Below, piece by piece: positions 9,963-19,846 of a stretch of 64,000 bases of DNA. How positions within the stretch are numbered: the stretch's first letter is position 1; each line of letters starts with the position of its first letter. The stretch covers positions 372,001 through 436,000 of the forward strand of contig NZ_RQFO01000004.1 in the NCBI RefSeq assembly GCF_004770045.1, written 5' to 3'. The notes beneath the pieces were generated by a model. It saw nothing but the letters and a program-made list of their open reading frames with translations. It did no database searches and was not told the DNA's origin. This DNA is from Leptospira montravelensis (GTDB lineage: Bacteria; Spirochaetota; Leptospiria; Leptospirales; Leptospiraceae). Position numbers and translations under genes: made by a program.

Positions 9963-10634
9963 ATGACTAAAATCCTTCCTTTGTTTGTTTTTTTGGCATC
10001 CCTTTTCCTCGTTCAGTGTTCGGACTCTTCTCCGGTCATCGAAACTTTGGATAACCATAAAATTACCGTAAAAGACTTTGAAGCAGCTTACGATACGGCT
10101 CTTGATTCCATCAGCCGATTACAAAATATCGAAAAGAAAACGCTTTTGGAATTCATTGAAAAAGATATCAACGAAGTACCACAAAATTTCCAAGATTTGA
10201 ACTACCAACTCCAAAAGAAAAATTTCTACCAAACTTACCGCCAAATGATTATGACTCGTCTTGTGGCTGAGAAAAACGGTTATATTTCTCGTCCAGATGT
10301 TGCAGAAGTGATCAAACAAGTGGAGATGCAAACCATTGCCCAAATGTATGTTTCCGAGCAAGTGGAAAAGAAAATCCAAATTACGGATGAACAAGCTAAA
10401 GCAGAATGCGAACGACTTCGTGGATTGGATCGAAATATTGCAAACCTAACTATTGATAAATGCCTTACTTTTGCAAAAGCACAACTTAAACAACTTCAAA
10501 CAAGAGAACAACTTCCTCTTGTAGTGGAAAGAATTAAAGAAGAAGTGACAATCAAACGTAATGATAAATTTGATTTGGATGCCTACCTTGCTCCAAAGAA
10601 AAAAGTGGAAGAACCATCCAACCAACCAAAATAG
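9963..10634 (+). CDS. Putative lipoprotein with SurA N-domain-like helical region
   Basis: A protein of 223 residues with a signal peptide ending in a spirochaete-style lipobox (LFLVQC, Cys at about 19), so probably lipid-anchored. The following stretch, IETLDNHKITVKDFEAAYD, resembles the start of SurA/PrsA-type chaperones; the rest is helical and rich in Gln, Lys and Glu. No parvulin prolyl isomerase domain is present. A chaperone role in outer-membrane protein traffic is a possibility only. UppP begins 6 bases after the stop, which suggests co-transcription. A 100-base gap separates it from mfd; I see no clear promoter there. Confidence 0.65.
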   Translation: MTKILPLFVFLASLFLVQCSDSSPVIETLDNHKITVKDFEAAYDTALDSISRLQNIEKKTLLEFIEKDINEVPQNFQDLNYQLQKKNFYQTYRQMIMTRLVAEKNGYISRPDVAEVIKQVEMQTIAQMYVSEQVEKKIQITDEQAKAECERLRGLDRNIANLTIDKCLTFAKAQLKQLQTREQLPLVVERIKEEVTIKRNDKFDLDAYLAPKKKVEEPSNQPK

Positions 10635-10640
10635 GTCGGA

Positions 10641-11480
10641 ATGGACAATACTTTAAACGCGTTTCTCCGTGGCATTATTGAAGCTGCCACGGAATTCCTA
10701 CCAGTATCCTCAACAGGACATCTTTTCCTTTTTAGTTATTTTTTCCCTTTCCAAAATCTGACAGTAGATCATGAAGCTTTTGAAGATTTGTTTGATATCT
10801 TTATTCAAACAGGAGCTATTTTATCTGTTGTAGTTTTGTATTTCCATGTTTTATGGAAACATACAAAATCCGCATCACTGTATCTAATCAAAAAGACCTC
10901 TGACAATTCTGGTTTTCAATTTTACCGAAATTTAATTGTGGGCATTTTACCAATTTTAGTTTTGGGTTTTGTATTTAAAAATACCTTAGATCAAATTAAG
11001 ATGAGACCAGATCTTCTCCTTATTCTTGGACTTTCCTGGTTTGTAGGTGGTCTTATTATGGTGTTTGTTGAAATCAAACATTATGATGAGGGAGATGGGA
11101 AAACCATAGGAATGAAAGAATCTATCATTGTAGGTTTTTTGCAATGTTTCGCCTTAATTCCTGGAGTTTCAAGATCAGCTGCTACCATCATTACTGCAAG
11201 GACTCTTGGTGTTTCTAAAAAAGATTCAGCTGAATTTTCATTTTTTTTGGCAATTCCTGTATTAACTCTAGCAGGTGTTTACAAACTTTATAAACACCGA
11301 GCTATCTTAAATTCAGAAACTATTGGTCTTCTTTTATTTGGAAGTATCGTTTCTTTTGTAATTTGTTACTTCATCATTAGATTGTTTATGGCCTTTATCC
11401 GAAGAAGAAGTTTTTTATCATTTGGGATTTATCGAATTATGCTTGGGATCCTTGTTATACTGTATTTTGTTCGTGGATGA
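10641..11480 (+). CDS. uppP: Undecaprenyl-diphosphatase UppP/BacA
   Basis: Integral membrane phosphatase that recycles undecaprenyl pyrophosphate to the monophosphate carrier used for peptidoglycan and surface polysaccharide synthesis. The 279 residues match the family. Both conserved blocks are present: EAATEFLPVSSTGHLFL (Glu-rich region, about residues 15-31) and PGVSRSAATIITAR (about 174-187). Several hydrophobic helices fill the rest. Its 3' end overlaps the convergent SpoIIE gene by 26 bases. Confidence 0.96.
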   Translation: MDNTLNAFLRGIIEAATEFLPVSSTGHLFLFSYFFPFQNLTVDHEAFEDLFDIFIQTGAILSVVVLYFHVLWKHTKSASLYLIKKTSDNSGFQFYRNLIVGILPILVLGFVFKNTLDQIKMRPDLLLILGLSWFVGGLIMVFVEIKHYDEGDGKTIGMKESIIVGFLQCFALIPGVSRSAATIITARTLGVSKKDSAEFSFFLAIPVLTLAGVYKLYKHRAILNSETIGLLLFGSIVSFVICYFIIRLFMAFIRRRSFLSFGIYRIMLGILVILYFVRG

Positions 11481-13986
11481 TGAATTCTAAATAAAATTCT
11501 TTTTTATCTACATTGTTTGTTCTATCAAGCAGAAACATGAATAAGTTTGTATTCTGCTTGTGGAGTTTGTTTCTTAAAAATAACCTTTCACACCATATCA
11601 CTGCTTCCAGAATTTTACCGTTTTTCACCAATGATTTGGCAGTCATATATAGATATTCTTCTTTAGTTGGATTCTCTTTTGCAGCTAATTTGAAGTAGGT
11701 GACTGCCTCTGACCATTGTTTCAATTGGTAATACAATTTCCCAGTTAAAGCATAAAAAGTTGGATGAGGGTATTCTTTTAGTAGGGGAAGCAGTTTAGCT
11801 AGAGCCTCTGAAAAGTTTCCTTGTTTAGACTTGGATTTAATATCAAAAAACTCTGTCCTAACTACTTCAGGAAACGAGATCCTGGACTTATTTGGAAAAA
11901 ATTCAATTCTCAAAAAAGAAAGGTCATCGGTGATTTCACCGCTACCTTCAATTTCTTCCACTAAACGATTTAAATTAGATTCTGATCGTTCTACTAAACG
12001 CAAAATTAATGTTTCGTCCTCGTTAATTGATCTTTGTAATTGGTTTTCTGATGGTAATACGATATCATCTCTTCCATCAGAACCTATCAGCAGAATATCA
12101 CCGGCTTCTAAAGTAAAGGTTTTGATTTGAAAGTGGTGGTCGTTTTTTGGAAATCCAAGTTTTCTCATTGAAAGTTCTGTTTCAATAAAGGAGGCAACCC
12201 CATCTCGGTAAAGGATACTCCAAGGGTGTTCCGCATTCACATAATAAACAAATCCATCTTTGGACACCATTCCCAATACTACACTGGATAACATGGATCC
12301 ATCAAAACTAACGAAAACAGATTGGAGTTCTACATAAAGATCCTTTAGCCACAGTTCAGGTGGTCTTGATTTAGTGTAACTAGATTTTGCTCGAGATAAT
12401 ACAGCTTGGAAAACAACACCTAAAACAAGTGCACCGCCTGCACCTTGGATCGATTTACCCATTGCATCGCCATTGGCAAAAATAGTATAATCGCCAGATT
12501 CTAAGTGAACTGTACCTACGATGCAGATATCACCGCCAATCTCTCCATCTTTCCCACGAAAGTGGAATTTTTTCTTTTGGTTTACATAGGACTCAATTCT
12601 AATTTCAGGAATTTTATTTTCAATGCGAGCGAGTGGATGTATAAGTAGTGATGTTAAAAAATAATCTCCATCTTGTTTTTCTTTTAAAATTTGTAATTGG
12701 TTTAGTGATTCATTTAAGGCGTCTGTTCTTTCTTCTACTTTTTTCTCTAAGTTTTTATTTAAATCCTCCACTTCCTCATTCAATTTAACAAAGGAATTAG
12801 CAAGGATGATCGCAAGAGAAATATTAAATACGAGGAAAGTATAGCCCATAATGCGAGGGAAAACCCAGTAGTTACGGTTGGTAGCAGTATCTATAACTGC
12901 TGCGAATAATACGATTGTAATGCCGATGGTAATGTATACAGCTCTTCTTTCTTTTTTCTTTAGGTTACGGAATAGAATCACAAAAATTAGAATTACATAA
13001 ACAATCCAAGTTGGTTGTACAATTGTAGTAAGTAAATAACTGAAAAATTCAATATTGTTATTGAAGGCGAAAAATAGAAAAAAACCTACCTGCAATCCAT
13101 CAAAAATTTTACCAATGATACTATATCGTTCTTCAAATAAAGTTCGAAGAAAATGATACATAAATGGAATCAGGAGTAAAATCACCATATATTCCAATTT
13201 TTTCATTTCTAAAAAGGGAAACCCAAATTCATATTTAAGTTGGTTTCGTAGAAAATTATAAATAACAAATGAAAAGGAAAATAAGGCAAAAAATAAATTC
13301 TCTCTATCCTTTCTTCTTCTAATGAAAAGAAAAAGAAAGTATCCTCCAACGGTGATATAAATTGTTAGAAAAATTAACTTAATAAACTCGTCTTTATAGA
13401 ATTTTGCAAAAATTTTGTCTGAAGGTCCTAGGATGGTTTCATCTTGTTCAATACCACCTGAATTGGAAAAGTATGGTTGGATTTTGACTACGAGTAAGTT
13501 GGGTTTTCCATATCGAATTAAATTGGAAGGTATATTATAGATTCTTAATTTGTCATAAGCTTGTGGCTCAGAGGAATTCCATTTGCCCGTTGATCCTATA
13601 CTTTGCCCGTTTAGAAAAGTTTTGTCTCTGTCGTTAATAATCCCAAGCCGTAAACTGTATAGCGTATTTGGGTCTTCTGAAAACTGAATCCACTTGGATA
13701 GGACTACTGTTTTTTTTGATCGATATTCATTATTATCTAAGTATAAATTACCTGGAACAACAATTCGTTTCCAGGGTATTTTCGAAAATTGAGATTCCGT
13801 AAGACTTTGAATATCCGAATCACTCAATTCTAAGTCCGTCATGTACCAATATGTTGTTAAATCCAATTTGTTTGCATCAAGTGAAACTAGATTTTTTGGA
13901 TCAGTTGCTGTAGCAGAAATTGGTAAGCTTTCAGAATAGAGTAGGGAAAAAGAAAAGACAAGAAATATAAGTATCGATTTTATCAT
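11455..13986 (-). CDS. 7TM-DISM SpoIIE-type phosphatase with C-terminal TPRs
   Basis: Membrane receptor-like serine/threonine phosphatase. The start at 13986 is preferred because AAGGG lies 9 bases upstream and a signal peptide (MIKSILIFLVFSFSLLYS) follows; a longer ATG start at 14010 is possible. The order is an extracytoplasmic beta-sandwich (about 40-190), seven hydrophobic helices (about 200-400), a coiled coil (about 405-445), a SpoIIE/PP2C domain with NGDAMGKSIQG, IGSDGRDDI and ITDDLSFL metal-binding Asp motifs, then about 110 residues of TPR-like helices. Such proteins usually dephosphorylate an anti-sigma-factor antagonist, but no partner gene is nearby. The TPR tail after the phosphatase is an unusual addition. 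Confidence 0.85.
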   Translation of the reverse strand: MIKSILIFLVFSFSLLYSESLPISATATDPKNLVSLDANKLDLTTYWYMTDLELSDSDIQSLTESQFSKIPWKRIVVPGNLYLDNNEYRSKKTVVLSKWIQFSEDPNTLYSLRLGIINDRDKTFLNGQSIGSTGKWNSSEPQAYDKLRIYNIPSNLIRYGKPNLLVVKIQPYFSNSGGIEQDETILGPSDKIFAKFYKDEFIKLIFLTIYITVGGYFLFLFIRRRKDRENLFFALFSFSFVIYNFLRNQLKYEFGFPFLEMKKLEYMVILLLIPFMYHFLRTLFEERYSIIGKIFDGLQVGFFLFFAFNNNIEFFSYLLTTIVQPTWIVYVILIFVILFRNLKKKERRAVYITIGITIVLFAAVIDTATNRNYWVFPRIMGYTFLVFNISLAIILANSFVKLNEEVEDLNKNLEKKVEERTDALNESLNQLQILKEKQDGDYFLTSLLIHPLARIENKIPEIRIESYVNQKKKFHFRGKDGEIGGDICIVGTVHLESGDYTIFANGDAMGKSIQGAGGALVLGVVFQAVLSRAKSSYTKSRPPELWLKDLYVELQSVFVSFDGSMLSSVVLGMVSKDGFVYYVNAEHPWSILYRDGVASFIETELSMRKLGFPKNDHHFQIKTFTLEAGDILLIGSDGRDDIVLPSENQLQRSINEDETLILRLVERSESNLNRLVEEIEGSGEITDDLSFLRIEFFPNKSRISFPEVVRTEFFDIKSKSKQGNFSEALAKLLPLLKEYPHPTFYALTGKLYYQLKQWSEAVTYFKLAAKENPTKEEYLYMTAKSLVKNGKILEAVIWCERLFLRNKLHKQNTNLFMFLLDRTNNVDKKEFYLEFIIHEQNTV

Positions 13987-14040
13987 ATATAAACGAACCC
14001 TTACGTTCATAACTCTGATATATTTCCAAATGGATGCAAA

Positions 14041-15222
14041 ATGGTCATTCGATTAAAAAAGAATAAAGAAAAAGCTGTATTAAATTTTCATCCTTGGATC
14101 TTTTCGGGAGCGATTGCTTCTGGTGAGACAGGGATTGCTGCGGGTAGTATTGTCAGAGTGGAATCATCATCGGGCGAATTCCTTGCTTGGGGCCATTATG
14201 ATCTCAAAAGTCAAATCCGCATTCGCCTGTTCTCTTTTGATCCTTCCCAAGATGGAACCAAAGAAAATGATTGGATTTCCAAGTGGAATTCCATTTATGA
14301 ATCAAAGAAAAAAATATTACCCAAAGATACTACGGGATTTCGCCTCTTTCATTCCGAGGGAGATGGTGTTCCCGGAATTGTAGTTGACTGCTACCACAAA
14401 ACGGCTGTTATGCAACTTAAAACGCCAGGTGCATTGACTCTTCGTGATTTGTTAATTTCATTTTTATTAAAATTAGGTTACGAAACTATTTTAGAGAGAA
14501 GTGAGAAACTAGAAGATAAAACATCTGCCTTACCTATATTTCATACAGGTAGTGAATCTGAACCTATATTTTTAGAACATGGAATTAAGTTTATAGCAGA
14601 TATTACTAAGGGGCAAAAAACAGGATTTTTCTTAGACCAAAGGGATAACCGTGCTTTAGTTTCTCGTTATGCTTATGGACGCAAGGTCTTAAATACTTTT
14701 GCTTATTCTGGAGCATTTTCTGTTTATGCATTGTTAGCTGAAGCAAAACTGGTCCATAGTTTAGATATTTCCAAACAGGCGATAGAAATTTGTGAAAAAA
14801 ATCTAACTTTAAATGGTTTCAATCCGGAGATTTTAGGGTCTAGACATAAAAGCTTAGTCTTAGATAGTTTTGACTATTTAAAAACTATGGAAGCTAATTT
14901 TTATGACTTAATCATTTTAGACCCACCGGCTTTTACCAAAAGTATAGCTACTGTGAATCAAGCTAGCCGAGGTTACAAGGACATAAATATGAGAGCCATG
15001 TCCAAAATCCAAAAGGGCGGATTGATATTTACATTTTCCTGTTCTCAACATATTTCCTTTGATTTATTTAAAAAAATTGTTTTCGGCGCAGCCAAGGATG
15101 CCAAAAAAAGAGTTAGAATTTTACATCATTTAACCCAAAGTCCAGATCATGGATATTCCGTCTTCCATCCGGAAGGAGAATACCTAAAAGGTCTTGTGAT
15201 TCAGGTTGATGGAGATATATGA
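14041..15222 (+). CDS. Class I SAM-dependent rRNA methyltransferase, RlmI/RlmK-like
   Basis: Probable 23S rRNA cytosine-C5 methyltransferase of the YccW family. An N-terminal PUA-like domain (about 1-75, starting VIRLKKNKEKAVLNFHPWIF) precedes a Rossmann methyltransferase with KGQKTGFFLDQRDNR, LNTFAYSGAFSVYAL (SAM loop), the LDISKQAIEIC acidic strand and LIILDPPAFTKS (catalytic motif IV), then TFSCSQH with the conserved Cys. The 393 residues fit. It diverges from the SpoIIE gene across about 55 bases. The exact rRNA target cannot be told from sequence. Confidence 0.9.
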   Translation: MVIRLKKNKEKAVLNFHPWIFSGAIASGETGIAAGSIVRVESSSGEFLAWGHYDLKSQIRIRLFSFDPSQDGTKENDWISKWNSIYESKKKILPKDTTGFRLFHSEGDGVPGIVVDCYHKTAVMQLKTPGALTLRDLLISFLLKLGYETILERSEKLEDKTSALPIFHTGSESEPIFLEHGIKFIADITKGQKTGFFLDQRDNRALVSRYAYGRKVLNTFAYSGAFSVYALLAEAKLVHSLDISKQAIEICEKNLTLNGFNPEILGSRHKSLVLDSFDYLKTMEANFYDLIILDPPAFTKSIATVNQASRGYKDINMRAMSKIQKGGLIFTFSCSQHISFDLFKKIVFGAAKDAKKRVRILHHLTQSPDHGYSVFHPEGEYLKGLVIQVDGDI

Positions 15223-15247
15223 GTTCGTACATTGGTGAAATCTTAGA

Positions 15248-16672
15248 ATGAAATTTACATCCCTTAGTTTTCTATTATTCTTTCTTGTTATCTATTGTCT
15301 ACACTGGATGATCCGTGGCAAGTTTCGATTGGGTTTTTTGTTTTTGGCTTCGTTTGCTTTCTATGCAGCTTGGTCGATACCTTTTGCCTTTCACTTTCTA
15401 ACTATAGTTCTATTAAATCATTTTTTTAATAAACAAATCCTAAAAAACAAATCTAGTTTTTGGTATCCTGTTTCACTGTTTGTCAATTTTGGAAATTTAT
15501 TTCTTTTTAAATATTTCTATTTTTTATGGGATGTTCTTTTTCAACTAACAGGAAGCATTTGGTTTTCTCCCGAATCAATACACAGTTTTTTGAATTCCCA
15601 ATTCGGAGCGGATTCCATAACTCTTCCACTTGCCATTAGTTTTTATACCTTCCAAATGGTAGCCTATACCATTGATATCAAACGTGGGAATGCCGAAGAA
15701 AATCCGAGTTTTTTGAAGTTTGCATTATTTATCTTTTTCTTTCCGCAGTTGGTGGCAGGTCCCATTGTACGCCACGGAGAATTTTTTTATCAATTAGAAG
15801 TTTGGAATGCCAAAAAAGAACAACTTTTCGAAGGCTATTATTTAGTATTTCTTGGTCTGTTTAAGAAAGTCGTACTGGCTGACAATCTCTCTCCAGTCAT
15901 TGAACCGGTATTTCAGAACCCAGAGTTGTATGATGGGTTTACGAATTTTGTTGCCATGTTTGGATATTCCGCCAGAGTTTATTGTGATTTCAGTGGTTAT
16001 ACAGATTTAGCAAGAGGTTTAGGTAAGTTACTTGGAATCAACCTTCCTGAAAATTTTCATGCTCCATTTTTATCCGGGTCTGTTCGGGAACTTTGGACAC
16101 GTTGGCATATGACACTTGCCACTTGGATTAAAGACTATATTTATTTTCCGTTAGGTGGTTCCCGCGTATCTGAATATCGGGGTTATATAAATTTACTAGT
16201 TACATTTACTTTAGCTGGTTTTTGGCATGGTGCCAATTTTACATTTATCATTTGGGGATTTCTTCATGGGGTTATGTTAAGTGTTGAAAGAAAAATCGAG
16301 TTAATTCGAAAACCCGAAAAAACACTGAAAACACCAAAATGGAAAAAGTTTTTAGGTGTTTTGTATGCATTTGGATTTTTTTCATTCACCATTGCTTTTT
16401 TTAACGGATCGAGTGTCACTAACTCGATCACTATGTTACTAAAAGCGTTTACGGGTGGTGTTGGGATAAGAACCAATAAATTAGAGTTAATTCTTTATAC
16501 CTTAATAATAACTTTTATCCTAAATTACATCCAAACCAAACCAAGTTTTCCAAGACCAAATTGGTCTACCAAGTTTTCTCTTGGATTTCTGTTATTGTTT
16601 TCACTAGTAATAACCATTCTGTTAGGTTATTTAGCTCCGGGAGGAACGGAATTTATCTATTTCCAATTTTAA
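15248..16672 (+). CDS. MBOAT family O-acyltransferase (AlgI/DltB-like)
   Basis: Polytopic membrane acyltransferase of 474 residues. It carries the typical MBOAT segments: PLAISFYTFQMVAYTID, FFPQLVAGPIVRHGEF, YCDFSGYTDLARGLGKLLGI and the LAGFWHGANFTFIIWGFLHG block with the catalytic histidine. Family members move an acyl (usually acetyl) group across the membrane for transfer to a surface polymer such as alginate, teichoic acid or peptidoglycan. The next gene starts 2 bases later and looks like the extracytoplasmic partner, so the two probably form one acylation device. The substrate is unknown. Confidence 0.92.
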   Translation: MKFTSLSFLLFFLVIYCLHWMIRGKFRLGFLFLASFAFYAAWSIPFAFHFLTIVLLNHFFNKQILKNKSSFWYPVSLFVNFGNLFLFKYFYFLWDVLFQLTGSIWFSPESIHSFLNSQFGADSITLPLAISFYTFQMVAYTIDIKRGNAEENPSFLKFALFIFFFPQLVAGPIVRHGEFFYQLEVWNAKKEQLFEGYYLVFLGLFKKVVLADNLSPVIEPVFQNPELYDGFTNFVAMFGYSARVYCDFSGYTDLARGLGKLLGINLPENFHAPFLSGSVRELWTRWHMTLATWIKDYIYFPLGGSRVSEYRGYINLLVTFTLAGFWHGANFTFIIWGFLHGVMLSVERKIELIRKPEKTLKTPKWKKFLGVLYAFGFFSFTIAFFNGSSVTNSITMLLKAFTGGVGIRTNKLELILYTLIITFILNYIQTKPSFPRPNWSTKFSLGFLLLFSLVITILLGYLAPGGTEFIYFQF

Positions 16673-16673
16673 T

Positions 16674-17810
16674 ATGAATTCAAAATTTAATTTTCCTGTA
16701 GTATTGTATCCTATTCTTCTTGCTTTAAGTCTTTTTCTTTTGGATAAAATCTTTTTTTTACCCATTGTAGTTGAGAACACTTATAGTTGGAAAAAAATTG
16801 AAAGAAAATTTTATGAATTAAAAGAAGATCTTTTTCTTGTAATGCTTGATGAGTCAAAAAAACATCCAGAAAAACAAATAGGTTTGATTTTGGGTAGTTC
16901 TCGTTCCGGTGAGTTTGACTCCGAAATGTTGGAATCATTTTTTCCAAATACAAATTCCTTTAATTTTGCGGCTCCCTTTGGTCCACCTAGTTTTCAGGCT
17001 TATTGGTTAGAGAGAACATTAAGTGTCAAACTCCCAATTCGTTATGTGTTAATTGAAGTAGATCCACTTTTATTTTCGCAATCGGCGATTGATTATTCCT
17101 TAAATGGATCCTATGATAACGAATATGTGTTAAAGCAAATTGACTTTTACCGACCTAAAACTAAGGATCCTTGGCTTTCTGATGCAAAGGGTTTTTCTAT
17201 GGACGAAGCAGAAATCTATTTTTTAAAAAAGTTATTTGCTCTATATAAATATCCCTTAGATCCAACGGCTATCAAAGCAAATAATAAAGAAATTGAAGTT
17301 GGATTTTTCCCAGGAATGTCTGTTGGGATTACGGGAAAGGATCACAAAAGAAATTATATTGATAAAATCAAATTAGTGAATCGGGTAAAATTTGGTGCTC
17401 TACCAAATGAGATCAAGTTTGCGAACATGGATGTATTTTTAGAAAGAGATGCAGAAGCCATGTACAACCAATATTTGCGCGGAACGAAACTTGCTCCTAC
17501 ACAAATATACTTCTTTAAACGAATGTTAGATTTACTTAAAGGAACAGGGATTCCTGTGATCATTTACTTTCCTGCGGTTTCAGATGCATTGCGAAGACGG
17601 ATGAGTTCTGATGGGTTATTAGATAAATTTAATTTTGAAATTAAAGCGGCAGTGGAGAAGGTTTCTTTAATTCCTGGCTCAAGGTTTTTCGTGGTCGATC
17701 CAAATACAGATCCGCGTTGGGTTTGTAAGGATTTTGTAGATTCACTACATTTAAGTGGGGCTTGTTTTCCAAACTTACTCCCTATTTTATTTCCGAAAGA
17801 AGTCCGTTAA
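16674..17810 (+). CDS. DUF1574-like SGNH-fold partner of the MBOAT acyltransferase
   Basis: A protein of 378 residues with one N-terminal membrane anchor (about 8-27) and the remainder outside. The block GLILGSSRSGEFDSEML resembles the Ser-bearing strand of SGNH hydrolase-like proteins (DltD, AlgX, AlgJ), and DSLHLSG near the C terminus would supply the Asp-His pair. The length and style fit DUF1574, described mainly from Leptospira. It is directly downstream of the MBOAT gene. I infer that it takes the acyl group from the MBOAT protein and passes it to a glycan. Its 3' end overlaps the convergent J-like gene by 4 bases. Confidence 0.7.
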   Translation: MNSKFNFPVVLYPILLALSLFLLDKIFFLPIVVENTYSWKKIERKFYELKEDLFLVMLDESKKHPEKQIGLILGSSRSGEFDSEMLESFFPNTNSFNFAAPFGPPSFQAYWLERTLSVKLPIRYVLIEVDPLLFSQSAIDYSLNGSYDNEYVLKQIDFYRPKTKDPWLSDAKGFSMDEAEIYFLKKLFALYKYPLDPTAIKANNKEIEVGFFPGMSVGITGKDHKRNYIDKIKLVNRVKFGALPNEIKFANMDVFLERDAEAMYNQYLRGTKLAPTQIYFFKRMLDLLKGTGIPVIIYFPAVSDALRRRMSSDGLLDKFNFEIKAAVEKVSLIPGSRFFVVDPNTDPRWVCKDFVDSLHLSGACFPNLLPILFPKEVR

Positions 17811-18406
17811 ATTCGTTTTTCCTTCCGTTTTTCTAGTTCTTTTTTTAGAAAGCGGAAGCGAAAGAATAGATATCCAATCGCACTAAGCAAAAGAAAAATT
17901 CCCGAACCCCAATTTGATACTCCATCCAGCCAAAAAAATTTTTCTCCTTCTGTTTCCAAAAGGAAAGAATGGAAGAGGACAAATCCAGAGTAAACCAGTA
18001 AGTTGAGAACCATATAGATGGTGGTTTTTTTAAGAATCCAAAGAGTGTCTCCCATCTCTTCTCGGAACTTAGTAAAATCAGCTAAAATTTCTTGGTATGA
18101 TTTTTGGTGACTGAGACGGTATACGTCATAAGCTTCTTCCATTTCTGGATCTTTGGTTTTACCATCCAAAAGTACAAATTCGAAATCTAATTGCCGGTCA
18201 TAATCTTCCCGCTTTTTCGAATCTGTAAGTGTAAGATAGGCACGGGTCAATTCTAAAATTTTATCCTGGGCCTCGGGAATTTTTGCTGCTTCCAATCGCT
18301 GCCAAAACTCCAATTCCCTTAAAAATATGGCTTCAATGGTTTCCTTGGTCGATTCTTTCGTTACCCCTAGAATTCCGTAAAATGTCTCCTTTTTTGTCCG
18401 AGCCAT
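17807..18406 (-). CDS. J-domain-like membrane protein lacking HPD
   Basis: Residues 7-72 read like a DnaJ J domain ([20 protein letters not shown], then [23 protein letters not shown]), but the HPD tripeptide that stimulates Hsp70 ATPase is missing: the equivalent position reads EFWQRLEAA. Two hydrophobic helices follow (about 125-145 and 158-178) and a basic tail ([15 protein letters not shown]). It is probably membrane-bound with a cytoplasmic J-like head and should not activate DnaK in the usual way. It diverges from miaB across 63 bases. Function unknown. Confidence 0.7.
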   Translation of the reverse strand: MARTKKETFYGILGVTKESTKETIEAIFLRELEFWQRLEAAKIPEAQDKILELTRAYLTLTDSKKREDYDRQLDFEFVLLDGKTKDPEMEEAYDVYRLSHQKSYQEILADFTKFREEMGDTLWILKKTTIYMVLNLLVYSGFVLFHSFLLETEGEKFFWLDGVSNWGSGIFLLLSAIGYLFFRFRFLKKELEKRKEKRI

Positions 18407-18469
18407 ATACTCCTTTTAGTTCTCATCTTCTTTGCTTTACAAGGAAATTTTCTGGAAAAACATATCATT

Positions 18470-19846
18470 ATGAACCCTTCCTTGACTGAAATCCCAACTA
18501 CAGAGAGTCCCGTCCACTTGGGAAAGGTATACGTAGAAACCTACGGATGCCAGATGAACGAATACGATTCGGGGATCGTCAAGGAATTATTTCGAAAAGA
18601 AAATTATGACGCTGCAAATTCCGTCGAAGACAGTGACATTATTTTTCTAAATACTTGTGCGGTTCGAGAAAATGCCCATGCAAAGATTTATGGTAGATTA
18701 CAATCTCTCGGATATCTAAAGAAAAAAAATCCAAACCTAGTCATTGGTGTATTAGGTTGTATGGCGCAAAACTTAGGGGATGATTTGTTCCATCAAGAAC
18801 TCCCTCTCGATTTGATTGTTGGTCCAGACAATTATAGAACTTTACCAGAACTCATTCAAAAAATTAGAGAAGGTGAACGAGACGTCCAACTAACGCGTCT
18901 TTCTCGAACTGAAACCTACGATGAATTAGAACCCAAAGTGGTTAACGGAATTCAAGCATTTGTTACAATCATGCGTGGTTGTAATAATTTTTGCACTTTT
19001 TGTGTGGTTCCTTATACTCGAGGACGAGAAAGAAGTCGAGAACCAGGTTCTATTGTAACAGAGATTCTTCAGTTACAAACAATGGGTGTAAAACAAGTGA
19101 CTCTGCTTGGACAAAACGTAAACAGTTATTCTTTTGAGAATACTGATTTTTGCGCATTAGTGGAAAAGATTTTAGCGGAAACTACAATCGAACGAGTAAG
19201 GTTCACAAGCCCACATCCTAAAGATTTCCCAGACCATCTGATTTCGCTTATGGCTAAGGAAGAACGTTTTTCCTCACAAATTCACATGCCATTACAAGCT
19301 GGAAGCTCTAAAGTCCTTAGAGATATGAAACGTAGTTATACTAAAGAAGAGTATCTGGATTTAGTTGCGAGTATCCAAGAGAGAATTCCTGATATTGGAA
19401 TCACTTCTGATATAATTGTTGGATTTCCTGGCGAAACTGAAGAAGAATTTCAGGAAACACTGGAAGTTGTGAAGAAGGTTAAATTTGACATGTCATACAT
19501 GTTTAAATATTCAGAACGCGAAGGAACTATCGCAAAACGAAAGTTTATCGATGATGTTTCAGAAGAAATCAAAAGTAAGCGACTCATTGAACTTGTGGAA
19601 CTTCAAACAAAGATTTCTCATGAAAAAAACCAAACAAAAATTGGAAAAGAGTTTTCTGTCTTAATTGAAAATACCTCCAAAAAATCCAAACTTGAGTTAT
19701 GTGGCCGATCACATTGTGGGCGAATGATTGTTTTTCCGATTCCAGAAGGTTCTTCAAAAGATCCAGCAGATTGGATTGGCAAAACTGTCAACGTGTTGGT
19801 AGAATCAGCTACCAGCGCCACATTGAAAGGAAAACTCGTTGGCTAA
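18470..19846 (+). CDS. miaB: tRNA-2-methylthio-N6-dimethylallyladenosine synthase
   Basis: Radical SAM methylthiotransferase that turns i6A37 into ms2i6A37 in tRNAs reading UNN codons. The 458 residues show the N-terminal UPF0004 domain ([18 protein letters not shown]; further cluster cysteines in [10 protein letters not shown] and VLGCMAQ), the radical SAM motif [53 protein letters not shown], and a C-terminal TRAM domain. This pattern is MiaB rather than RimO. The stop overlaps the TTG start of the LptF/G-like gene by 8 bases. Confidence 0.96.
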   Translation: MNPSLTEIPTTESPVHLGKVYVETYGCQMNEYDSGIVKELFRKENYDAANSVEDSDIIFLNTCAVRENAHAKIYGRLQSLGYLKKKNPNLVIGVLGCMAQNLGDDLFHQELPLDLIVGPDNYRTLPELIQKIREGERDVQLTRLSRTETYDELEPKVVNGIQAFVTIMRGCNNFCTFCVVPYTRGRERSREPGSIVTEILQLQTMGVKQVTLLGQNVNSYSFENTDFCALVEKILAETTIERVRFTSPHPKDFPDHLISLMAKEERFSSQIHMPLQAGSSKVLRDMKRSYTKEEYLDLVASIQERIPDIGITSDIIVGFPGETEEEFQETLEVVKKVKFDMSYMFKYSEREGTIAKRKFIDDVSEEIKSKRLIELVELQTKISHEKNQTKIGKEFSVLIENTSKKSKLELCGRSHCGRMIVFPIPEGSSKDPADWIGKTVNVLVESATSATLKGKLVG

